Shown here one piece after another: positions 1-6,368 of a DNA stretch of 8,032 nucleotides. A model generated the notes under the pieces. It had not been told where the DNA came from. It saw nothing but the letters and a program-made list of their open reading frames with translations, and made no database searches. The DNA comes from an uncultured Lachnospiraceae bacterium. GTDB taxonomy: Bacteria; Bacillota; Clostridia; Lachnospirales; Lachnospiraceae. The DNA is taken from NCBI GenBank assembly GCA_944376975.1, contig CALWEE010000069.1:1-8032 (forward strand), in the 5' to 3' direction. The translations under genes and the position numbers were made by a program. The stretch's first letter is position 1, and each line of letters starts with the position of its first letter.

Positions 1-1
1 G

Positions 2-1768
2 GATGTGCCGGCCATTGCCCGGCACGCGGTCATAAGCTGCGCGGCCGGACGGGCCCGCGTCGATCAGGCCATGAGCCTGTCTTTGGATCTGCCGGATATG
101 GATTTTGACATGGTGGAACTGACCGGGGCCTGGTCCAGGGAACGGCATGTGAAGACCCGGCCGCTCCAGGAGGGCGTTCAGGGCATCTATTCCCTGCGCG
201 GCTGCTCCGGCCACAATTTCAACCCGTTCCTGGCGCTGAAACGGAAAAACTGCGATGAATACCAGGGCGAGATCTACGGTTTCAGCCTGATCTACAGCGG
301 CAATTTCATGGCCCGGGCCGACGTGGACGCGTATCATACCACCCGGGTGATGCTGGGGATCCATCCCCAGAATTTTTCCTGGGAACTGGAAGCGGGCGCG
401 TCTTTTACCACGCCGGAGGCGGTGATGGTCTACTCCGATCAGGGGCAGAACGGCATGTCCCAGGCGTATCACCGGCTGTACGGCCGGCGGCTCGCCCGCG
501 GGAAATACCGGGATCGGGTACGGCCCATCCTTGTCAACAACTGGGAAGCCACCTACTTTGATTTCGACGAAGAAAAGCTGCTGGCGCTGGCCCGGGAAGG
601 GAAAGAACTGGGGATCGAACTGTTCGTCCTGGACGATGGGTGGTTCAGGAACCGGAATGATGATGAGGGCGGCCTGGGCGACTGGGAGATCGATCATAAG
701 AAACTGCCCGGCGGCCTCAAAGGTTTTGGGGAAAAACTGGATAAGATGGGACTTTCCTTCGGTTTGTGGATCGAGCCGGAGATGGTGAACGCGGGCACGA
801 AACTTTTTGAGGAACATCCGGAATGGGTGCTCCATCAGCCGGGCCGGCGGGCGTCCCAGGGACGTCACCAGTATGTGCTCGACTATTCCTGCCCGGACGT
901 GGTGGAATACATATACGACAAGCTGACGGCGGCGCTGGACGGCAGCCGCGTATCCTATATCAAATGGGATATGAACCGGAGCATGAGCGAGGCTTTTTCC
1001 TGTACAACGGGAAGCGAAGGCCAGGGAAGCGTGATGCACAGATACATTTTAGGCGTATACCGTCTTTATGAAAAGCTGATCCGCCGGTATCCGGACATAC
1101 TGTTCGAGTCCTGCGCCAGCGGCGGCGGCCGGTTCGATCCGGGCATGCTTTACTACGCGCCCCAGTGCTGGACGAGCGACGATACGGACGCCGCGGAACG
1201 CATAAAGATCCAGTACGGGACGTCGTTTGTCTATCCGATTTCCAGTATGGGCGCCCATGTGTCGGCGGTGCCCAATCATCAGATGAACCGGATCACGCCT
1301 TTGTCGACCCGGGGGAACGTGGCCTGTTTCGGCGCCTTTGGCTATGAACTCAACCTGAACCGGCTGACAGACGAAGAAAAAGAAGCGATAAAAGAACAGA
1401 TCCGGTTCGTGAAAACATACCGGAAGGTGCTCCAGTTCGGCGCGTTTTACCGGCTGAAAAGCCCCTTTGAAGGCAATGAAGCCGTATGGATGACCGTGTC
1501 GGAAGACCGGAAGCTGGCGCTGGTGGGCTATTACCGGATGCTCCAGGAGATCAACGCCCCTTACCGGCGGGTCCGCCTGGCCGGCCTTGACCCGGACTGT
1601 CTGTACCATGTTTCCGGTCTGGAGATCGACTGTTACGGGGATGAACTGATGAACGCGGGACTGATCGTGTCCGATTCGTCCTGCGGCGAAGTAAGGGACG
1701 GGGACGGCGATTTTGTGTCCAGGATATATATATTGGAAGCGGTGGAGCAAACAGGAGGGGCGAAATGA
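2..1768 (+). CDS. Alpha-galactosidase, glycoside hydrolase family 36 (5' end cut by window edge)
   Basis: Retaining exo-alpha-galactosidase that removes terminal alpha-galactose from melibiose or raffinose-type sugars. No signal peptide can be judged because the N-terminus is missing. Counting the GTG codon at 5 as residue 1, the sequence shows LDDGW (209-213), YIKWDMNRS with the expected nucleophile Asp322, the CASGGGR glycine-rich stretch (370-376) and SDDTDA with the expected acid/base Asp392. These motifs and their roughly 70-residue spacing match GH36. The RERHV segment near residue 45 belongs to the N-terminal beta-sandwich domain. Family members are about 720-740 residues, so about 150 residues lie to the left of the window. 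The reading frame is open to the edge, so the GTG at 5 is not the true start. The stop overlaps the galK start, which indicates co-translation with galactokinase. The family call is firm; the exact preferred substrate is not visible. Confidence 0.96.
   Translation, partial: DVPAIARHAVISCAAGRARVDQAMSLSLDLPDMDFDMVELTGAWSRERHVKTRPLQEGVQGIYSLRGCSGHNFNPFLALKRKNCDEYQGEIYGFSLIYSGNFMARADVDAYHTTRVMLGIHPQNFSWELEAGASFTTPEAVMVYSDQGQNGMSQAYHRLYGRRLARGKYRDRVRPILVNNWEATYFDFDEEKLLALAREGKELGIELFVLDDGWFRNRNDDEGGLGDWEIDHKKLPGGLKGFGEKLDKMGLSFGLWIEPEMVNAGTKLFEEHPEWVLHQPGRRASQGRHQYVLDYSCPDVVEYIYDKLTAALDGSRVSYIKWDMNRSMSEAFSCTTGSEGQGSVMHRYILGVYRLYEKLIRRYPDILFESCASGGGRFDPGMLYYAPQCWTSDDTDAAERIKIQYGTSFVYPISSMGAHVSAVPNHQMNRITPLSTRGNVACFGAFGYELNLNRLTDEEKEAIKEQIRFVKTYRKVLQFGAFYRLKSPFEGNEAVWMTVSEDRKLALVGYYRMLQEINAPYRRVRLAGLDPDCLYHVSGLEIDCYGDELMNAGLIVSDSSCGEVRDGDGDFVSRIYILEAVEQTGGAK
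1753..1758 (+). promoter_or_regulatory. Ribosome binding site of galK inside the alpha-galactosidase gene
   Basis: A perfect AGGAGG lies 6 bases before the ATG at 1765 and within the last codons of the upstream gene. The ATG shares bases with the upstream TGA stop (ATGA), so terminating ribosomes could restart here. Confidence 0.85.
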
Positions 1769-2946
1769 AAAACAGACAGATGGAACAGTTTCAGGAAATA
1801 TTCGGGACGCGGGGAGAGGGCCTTTACTTTTCCCCCGGCCGGGTCAATCTGATCGGGGAACATATTGATTATAATGGGGGAACGGTCCTGCCCTGCGCCA
1901 TTACCTGCGGGACCTGGGGCGTCGCCGCGAAAAGGACGGACCGGAAGCTTCGGATGTACTCGCAAAATTTCAAAGACCGGGGCGTGATCGAGACCGATCT
2001 GTCCGATCTTCGGTTCGACCCGAAAGACGACTGGGCCAATTATGTGAAAGGCGTGCTTTATTTTTTGCGGGAGACGATCGGGGAGTGGCCCTGCGGGCTG
2101 GACATCTTCGTGGAGGGGGACATCCCCAACGGCGCCGGGCTGTCCTCCAGCGCGTCGCTGGAAGTGCTGATCGGGACCATGGTCAACGACCTGTTTTGCC
2201 TCGGAAAGACCCCTTTGGATATCGTTCGCCTGTCCAAGAAGGCGGAAAACGATTTTGTCGGCGTGAATTGCGGCATCATGGATCAGTTTGCCGTCGGGAT
2301 GGGGAGAAAAGATCACGCGGTCGCGCTGGATACGCGGACCCTTGAGTACGACTATATACCGGCCCGTTTTCCGGGCGTTCGCCTGGTGATCATGAACACC
2401 AACAAACGCCGGGGACTGGCCGATTCCAAATACAATGAGCGGCGGGAAGCCTGTGAAGCGGCTCTTAAAAACCTTCAGCAGGCATTGGATATTTCCTGTC
2501 TGTGCCAGCTTTCGCCGGAAGAACTGGAGAAATATGAACATCTCATCGCCGATCCCGTCGGGCGCGGACGGGCCCGCCACGCCGTCACGGAAAACGCCCG
2601 GGTGAAAGCGGCCGTAAACGCGCTGCGCCGGCAGGATATCCGACGGTTCGGGCAGCTGATGAACGAATCCCATATATCGTTGAGAGACGATTATGAAGTG
2701 ACGGGAAAAGAACTGGACGCCCTGGTGGAAAGCGCGTGGAAGCAGCCGGGCGTTCTGGGCGCCCGCATGACCGGCGCGGGCTTCGGCGGGTGCGCCGTCG
2801 CGCTGGTCAAAGAGGACTGGGTGGACGCGTTCGTAAAACAGGTGGGCGACGATTATACCCGGGCCATCGGCTACGCGCCGGATTTTTATATGCCGGCCGT
2901 GGGCGATGGAGCCGGGAAACGGAACACTCAGTCGGACGGCGACTGA
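1765..2946 (+). CDS. galK: Galactokinase
   Basis: Cytosolic GHMP-superfamily kinase that converts alpha-D-galactose and ATP to galactose-1-phosphate, the first step of the Leloir pathway. At 393 residues it is the usual length. The N-terminal galactokinase signature reads PGRVNLIGEHIDYN (24-37), with the expected catalytic Arg26. The position normally Thr in GEHTDY is Ile. The ATP-binding GHMP motif is GAGLSSSAS (123-131), the catalytic-base motif GIMDQF has Asp173, and the third motif is GARMTGAGFGG (332-342). The start is fixed by AGGAGG 6 bases upstream and by the ATGA overlap with the alpha-galactosidase. The two genes make a coherent pair: galactose released by the first is phosphorylated by the second. 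galT and galE are not in the window. The 3' end overlaps the convergent redox gene by 19 bp, so no terminator is visible directly after it. Confidence 0.97.
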   Translation: MKNRQMEQFQEIFGTRGEGLYFSPGRVNLIGEHIDYNGGTVLPCAITCGTWGVAAKRTDRKLRMYSQNFKDRGVIETDLSDLRFDPKDDWANYVKGVLYFLRETIGEWPCGLDIFVEGDIPNGAGLSSSASLEVLIGTMVNDLFCLGKTPLDIVRLSKKAENDFVGVNCGIMDQFAVGMGRKDHAVALDTRTLEYDYIPARFPGVRLVIMNTNKRRGLADSKYNERREACEAALKNLQQALDISCLCQLSPEELEKYEHLIADPVGRGRARHAVTENARVKAAVNALRRQDIRRFGQLMNESHISLRDDYEVTGKELDALVESAWKQPGVLGARMTGAGFGGCAVALVKEDWVDAFVKQVGDDYTRAIGYAPDFYMPAVGDGAGKRNTQSDGD

Positions 2947-4223
2947 GAAATGGTCTGATCGATGATGCTGTTCATCATATCTTTGTCCAGCTGGCCGGTC
3001 ACATAGCCGTATACTTTTCCTTCGCCGGTGATCATGAACGTGGTGGGGAAGGCGGAGATGCCGAACTGTTCGGCCAAAACACCCCCTTCGTCCATGAGGA
3101 CCGGATAGGTGTAGTCGTTTAACGTCAGGAAAGCCTCCACCTGGGACTGGCTTTCTTCCCATCCGTAATTGGGCGAGGCCACGCCCAGGACGATCACGTC
3201 GCCGCCGTTTTCACCGCGCTCGGCGTAAAGTTCCTGGATATCCGGCATCTCGGCTTTGCAGGGGGAACACCAGGTGGCCCAGAAGTTCAGGAAGATGGTC
3301 TTGCCCGCGTAATCTTCCAGCGTATGAGTATTTCCATACTGATCCCGGAGGGAAAAGGTGGGGCAATCGGGCAGGTCCGATACGGCGTCCGCGGTTTCCG
3401 AAGAAGCGGTGGTTGTTTCAGGAACGGTTTCTGTTTCAGAGACCGTTTCTTTGTTTTCAGAGGCGGACGTTTCCGTCTGGACGCCGGCGGTACCGCTGTT
3501 TCCGGAAAGGGCGGCGGAAAGGCGGTCCATCCGGCCGCTGATGAGCAGAAGGCCGATGAGGATCAGCAGGACGCCGCCGATCTTGACGGTATAGCGGACA
3601 ATGGCCGGATATTTCCGGAACAGGTCCAAAAGGGCGCCGGTGAACAGGCCGGCGGCCAGGAACGGGATGATAAATCCCAATGTGTAGACAAGGATATACA
3701 CAGCGGCCAGAAAAGCGGTGTCGGCGGATGAGGCCATGATCAGGACGCTTGTCAGGACCGGCCCGATACAGGGCGTCCACGCGAAGCTGAAGGTGAACCC
3801 GAAAAGAAAAGCGGTGATCGGGCTGACCGCCATCTTTTCCGCGTGGAAAGGCAGCCGGCGCTGGGTGCTGAGGGCGCGGGACCGGAAAAGGCCGAGCTGG
3901 TACAGGCCGAACAGGATGATCAGCGCCCCGCCGACGCGGGCGATCCATGTCTGGTACGCTTTAAAGAACTGGCCGGCGGCGGTGAAGGCGAAGCCCAGGA
4001 GGAAGAAAGCGGCGCTGATGCCGAAGACAAAACATACGGTGCGAAAGAAGATGGTCTTCTGCTTATAATGGATCCGGCCATCGGCGTCCGTATCCGCGGC
4101 GCCTCCGGCGAGATAGCCGATGTATAAAGGCAGCAGCGGCAGGACGCAGGGCGAGAAGAAACTTAAAAACCCCTGTATAAAAACGGTCAGCGCGGAAACG
4201 CTGGTCTCCAGTGTGAAATTCAT
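2928..4223 (-). CDS. CcdA-like membrane electron carrier fused to a TlpA/ResA thioredoxin domain
   Basis: A 431-residue protein that probably carries reducing equivalents from the cytosol across the membrane to an outward-facing thioredoxin domain, which then reduces disulfides in extracytoplasmic proteins. Residues 1-230 form a CcdA/DsbD-type domain with about six membrane segments (near 10-40, 58-83, 93-112, 136-165, 170-198, 211-229). It has both expected redox cysteines: FSPCVLP (Cys26) and WTPCIGP (Cys152). A Ser/Thr/Glu-rich linker (about 235-283) leads to a thioredoxin fold with the active site WCSPC (Cys319, Cys322) and the cis-Pro loop AFPTTF (Pro393). An additional cysteine, Cys287, lies at the domain entrance where APDF is common. 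The ATG at 4223 is chosen because GGGAGG lies 6 bases before it; the in-frame TTG two codons upstream directly abuts that site. No cytochrome c or methionine sulfoxide reductase gene is in view, so the client is unknown. An even number of segments would place both ends outside (inference). Confidence 0.93.
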   Translation of the reverse strand: MNFTLETSVSALTVFIQGFLSFFSPCVLPLLPLYIGYLAGGAADTDADGRIHYKQKTIFFRTVCFVFGISAAFFLLGFAFTAAGQFFKAYQTWIARVGGALIILFGLYQLGLFRSRALSTQRRLPFHAEKMAVSPITAFLFGFTFSFAWTPCIGPVLTSVLIMASSADTAFLAAVYILVYTLGFIIPFLAAGLFTGALLDLFRKYPAIVRYTVKIGGVLLILIGLLLISGRMDRLSAALSGNSGTAGVQTETSASENKETVSETETVPETTTASSETADAVSDLPDCPTFSLRDQYGNTHTLEDYAGKTIFLNFWATWCSPCKAEMPDIQELYAERGENGGDVIVLGVASPNYGWEESQSQVEAFLTLNDYTYPVLMDEGGVLAEQFGISAFPTTFMITGEGKVYGYVTGQLDKDMMNSIIDQTISQSPSD

Positions 4224-4323
4224 AGGCAACCTCCCATCGTGATATATGGCTTATTTTATCATCCCTGCTCATATTTTACTATCCAAAACGGCATAATAAT
4301 CAAAAAAACGGCAGGTGGGGCAG
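4224..4323. promoter_or_regulatory. Divergent intergenic region, probably holding promoters for both flanking genes
   Basis: This 100-bp gap separates two divergent genes and is much more AT-rich than the coding DNA around it, so both genes must start transcription here or nearby. Candidate -10 boxes on the plus strand are TACTAT (4277-4282) and CATAAT (4292-4297). The minus strand reads GATAAAAT and TAAAAT in the same stretch. None has a convincing -35 partner at 17 bp, so I do not assign individual promoters. Both ribosome sites lie at the edges: GGGAGG for the minus gene and AGGTGG (4313-4318) for the plus gene. Confidence 0.4.
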
Positions 4324-5433
4324 ATGGAAAAGGAAAAGATCAGGCAATGGATGGGACTTATCGCATACAGTATCGGTCTGTGCATCCTGGTGGTCAATTC
4401 CGGGTTTATCGGGAAAGAACTGGTCCGGTTCCTGAAACAGCTCTGGCCCATCTTGGGCGGCGTCGCGATCGCGTTTTTCCTGGATCACCCTTACGAATGG
4501 CTTGGGCGGATCTTCACGGAAAAATGCCGGATCCCCGGGAAGTACGCGCGGGCCGCCGCGTTGGCCGGCGTTTATCTTCTGGCTTTCGGCCTGATCGCCG
4601 CCTTGTTTTATCTGGTCATCCCCAATCTGGTGGAAAACGTGCGCCTGCTTTTTCTGAACACCGACCAGTATCTGGACGATATGGGACAGATGGCCGAGAG
4701 CGTCCTGAAATGGTTTCGTGTGGAAAATATCGACGCCGGGCAGATCGCCGACGCGGCCCGGGATATCGGCGGCCGGGTCGGGGAGCGTCTGGGCGATATG
4801 ACGCCCCGCATCGCCCGCGCCTCCGGCCGGGTCCTTTCTTTCGGCGCGTCGTTCGCCATCGCCGTGGCGCTGTCCGCCTATATCCTTGGCAGCAAGAAAC
4901 GGCTTGTCCGGCAGGCGTCCCGGCTGGCCCGGGCCTATATCCCGAAGCGTCTGTACGGAAAGGCCCGCTATTTTTGCGTGACCGTTTACAAGGCGTTTGA
5001 CAATTATATTTCCAGCCAGGCGCTGGAAGCGGGCATTCTGGGAGGCTTATGTTTTGCCGGCATGTGCGTCCTCGGGCTGGATTACGGCGGTCTGGTAGCC
5101 GTGATCGTGGCGGTGACGGCGCTGGTGCCGGTTTTCGGCGCCTATGTGGGCGGCGGTCTGTCTTTTCTTCTGCTCATGTTCACATCGGTCAGACAGGCGG
5201 CGACCTTCCTTGTCTTTTTTATCATTTTGCAGCAGTTTGAAAATAATGTGATCTACCCGCGGGTGGTGGGGCGGCGCATCGGGCTTCCCGGCCTGTGGAT
5301 CGTGGCCGGCGTGGCCATCGGCGGCGGTTACTTTGGATTCGCGGGCGTCCTCCTGGCCGTTCCCGTGGTGACGGTGGTCTATACGCTGGTGCGGGATGAT
5401 GTGGAAAGACGGGAAAGGCGAAACCGTGCCTGA
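4324..5433 (+). CDS. AI-2E family transporter-like membrane protein
   Basis: A 369-residue polytopic inner-membrane protein of the PF01594 family, which includes E. coli TqsA and PerM and Bacillus YtvI. The layout is typical: two N-terminal hydrophobic segments (about 8-28 and 38-56), a third near 76-100, and a soluble, charged middle region (about 105-165). A helix near 170-190 and a C-terminal block of hydrophobic segments (about 230-355) follow. The conserved C-terminal signature is QQFENNVIYPRVVGRRIGLP from residue 303, followed by a glycine-rich GGGYFGFAGVLLAVP segment. The ATG at 4324 is preferred because AGGTGG lies 5 bases upstream; a GTG three codons earlier would overlap that site. 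The family name is historical, and members have also been linked to ion antiport and sporulation, so the substrate is open. It is transcribed away from the CcdA-thioredoxin gene and has no co-directional partner close enough to suggest an operon. Confidence 0.92.
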   Translation: MEKEKIRQWMGLIAYSIGLCILVVNSGFIGKELVRFLKQLWPILGGVAIAFFLDHPYEWLGRIFTEKCRIPGKYARAAALAGVYLLAFGLIAALFYLVIPNLVENVRLLFLNTDQYLDDMGQMAESVLKWFRVENIDAGQIADAARDIGGRVGERLGDMTPRIARASGRVLSFGASFAIAVALSAYILGSKKRLVRQASRLARAYIPKRLYGKARYFCVTVYKAFDNYISSQALEAGILGGLCFAGMCVLGLDYGGLVAVIVAVTALVPVFGAYVGGGLSFLLLMFTSVRQAATFLVFFIILQQFENNVIYPRVVGRRIGLPGLWIVAGVAIGGGYFGFAGVLLAVPVVTVVYTLVRDDVERRERRNRA

Positions 5434-5447
5434 ATGACAGGGTTTTT
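5421..5447 (+). terminator. Weak terminator-like hairpin at the end of the AI-2E family gene
   Basis: CCTG (5429-5432) pairs with CAGG (5438-5441) around a 5-base loop. An outer AAAC/GTTT pairing is possible across a bulge, and a run of five T follows (5443-5447). The stem is short and overlaps the stop codon, so this is only a tentative intrinsic terminator. Confidence 0.25.
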
Positions 5448-5454
5448 GCGTTAC

Positions 5455-5484
5455 TTTACACGCCGCGGAAGGAAAATATATGAT
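5455..5484 (+). promoter_or_regulatory. Putative sigma-A promoter upstream of the surface-protein remnant
   Basis: TTTACA (5455-5460) and TATGAT (5479-5484) are separated by 18 bp, close to the housekeeping consensus, in an AT-rich patch between GC-rich regions. The -10 box overlaps an AAGGA (5469-5473) plus ATG (5480) arrangement that reads only Met-Ile-Gln-stop. The site may be the relic promoter, or the relic start, of the damaged gene that follows. Confidence 0.45.
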
Positions 5485-5491
5485 ACAATAA

Positions 5492-6282
5492 GACGGCGTA
5501 TCCCAGGAAACATACGCGTTCAGGTTTTATATCCAGCCGGAAGATCAGGAACCATATATCTGCCTGGAGAACGATCTGAACGTCCTGCTTGAAGACGGGG
5601 ATACCATCGTGGTGGACGGACAGTCGGAACTGGGGCTCCTGGCCATATTGGGCGGCGGGAACCTGGAGGCGACTTCCGCTTACATAGACTATACAAGCAG
5701 TACAGGCGGCTCCCTTACCGGCGTTGGAGCGGTGGAAGGCGCATATCCCGTGAGCGCGTTATGCCGCGCCATACTTCCGGCATCCGGCGACAGCGTGGAT
5801 ATGACCGTGTCGCTTTATAACGTGCCTTCGGCCGACCAGGGAAGCGCCCAGCCCTATAAGACGATCACGGTGCATGTGGTCCGCTGCGACCATGAATGGA
5901 GCGACGAATGGTCATCGGACGCGGACAGCCACTGGCATGAATGTGTCAACGAAAATTGCCCGGAGACCGACAACAGCCGGAAAGACGGCTACGGCGCCCA
6001 TGAATTCAAATGGGTGACCGACAAGGAAGCCACTGAAACGGAAAGCGGATGGAAACATGAGGAATGTTCGGTCTGCGGCTACCAAAAAGCGAAAGTAGAG
6101 ATCCCGGCGCTGGAAGGAAGCGAGACGCCGGAGGAAAGCGAGACGCCAGTAGAGAGTGAGACGCCGGAAGAAAGCGAGACGCCAGCCATCTGGCCGCGTG
6201 GCTCTGTCTTATGGGCATCGCCGGAGCAGCCCTGGTCGGAACGGCTGTGTACAGCGTATACGACAGAAAACGGGAACGATAA
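5492..6282 (+). pseudogene. Remnant of a secreted, membrane-anchored surface protein: N-terminus lost and C-terminal anchor frameshifted
   Basis: One frame is open from just after a TAA at 5489 and looks like coding sequence from DGVSQETY onward, but it has no ATG start and no signal peptide. The first usable codons are GTG at 5609 and 5612, without a clear ribosome site; starting there would give 228 residues ending at 6295. The middle contains a two-CxxC-like module with HWHEC...C (5932-5961) and HEECSVCG (6057-6080), a pattern I associate with repeats in clostridial surface proteins. A Ser-Glu-Thr-Pro linker follows. At about 6184-6187 the sensible reading moves to another frame: SHLAAWLCLMGIAGAAL, then about ten residues, then YDRKRER and TAA at 6280. 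This is a classic hydrophobic stretch plus positive tail. The original frame instead ends in an unconvincing 37-residue tail. I infer an N-terminal deletion plus a small deletion in the anchor. A sequencing error could explain the second lesion but not the first. Confidence 0.72.
6119..6187 (+). repeat. 18-bp tandem repeat encoding a SETPEE linker
   Basis: Three full 18-bp units start at 6119, 6137 and 6155, followed by a partial fourth from 6173. Each begins AGCGAGACGCC or AGTGAGACGCC and encodes SETPEE or SETPVE. The array is a flexible, acidic wall-spanning linker. It ends exactly where the reading frame breaks, so repeat slippage or deletion may be related to that break. Confidence 0.85.
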
Positions 6283-6310
6283 GCTCCATGTCTGAAGGAT
6301 GGGATTTTCC

Positions 6311-6344
6311 GGGAAAGGATTTGTAAATCGCGGGGGAAAGGATT
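6311..6344 (+). repeat. 11-bp direct repeat flanking the amidohydrolase promoter
   Basis: GGGAAAGGATT occurs at 6311-6321 and again at 6334-6344, start-to-start distance 23 bp. The first copy ends on the first base of the -35 box and the second ends on the first base of the -10 box. The first copy also forms part of the palindrome TTTCCGGGAAA (6306-6316). Either arrangement could bind a regulator. Confidence 0.6.
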
Positions 6345-6349
6345 ATACT
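6321..6349 (+). promoter_or_regulatory. Sigma-A type promoter of the amidohydrolase gene
   Basis: TTGTAA (6321-6326) and TATACT (6344-6349) are exactly 17 bp apart. Transcription would start near 6356, at or beside the ribosome binding site, giving an unusually short leader of about 13 bases. Confidence 0.7.
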
Positions 6350-6355
6350 GTTAGC

Positions 6356-6361
6356 AGGAGG
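6356..6361 (+). promoter_or_regulatory. Ribosome binding site of the amidohydrolase gene
   Basis: A perfect AGGAGG ends 7 bases before the ATG at 6369 and decides the start of the gene. Confidence 0.88.
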
Positions 6362-6368
6362 TGTTTTT

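Noticed and set aside
2962..2978. Inverted repeat ATGATG/CATCAT just after galK as a terminator
   Set aside because: The stem is only 6 AT-rich pairs, no T-run follows, and it lies inside the coding sequence of the convergent gene.
1633..3162. Open minus-strand frame of about 500 codons across the galK region
   Set aside because: It overlaps three well supported genes, its translation is rich in Arg, Pro, His and Gly without motifs, and it has no ribosome site I could support.
4224..4229. TTG start for the CcdA-thioredoxin gene
   Set aside because: It touches the GGGAGG ribosome site with no spacing; the ATG at 4223 has a normal 6-base gap.
4315..4323. GTG start for the AI-2E family gene
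   Set aside because: It falls inside the AGGTGG ribosome site that properly serves the ATG at 4324.
6119..6187. Regularly spaced repeats as a CRISPR array
   Set aside because: The 18-bp units are directly tandem without spacers and encode an in-frame SETPEE linker.
6173..6190. Programmed ribosomal frameshift joining the linker to the membrane anchor
   Set aside because: No X-XXY-YYZ slippery heptamer or clear downstream stimulatory structure is seen at the junction, and the missing start independently points to decay.
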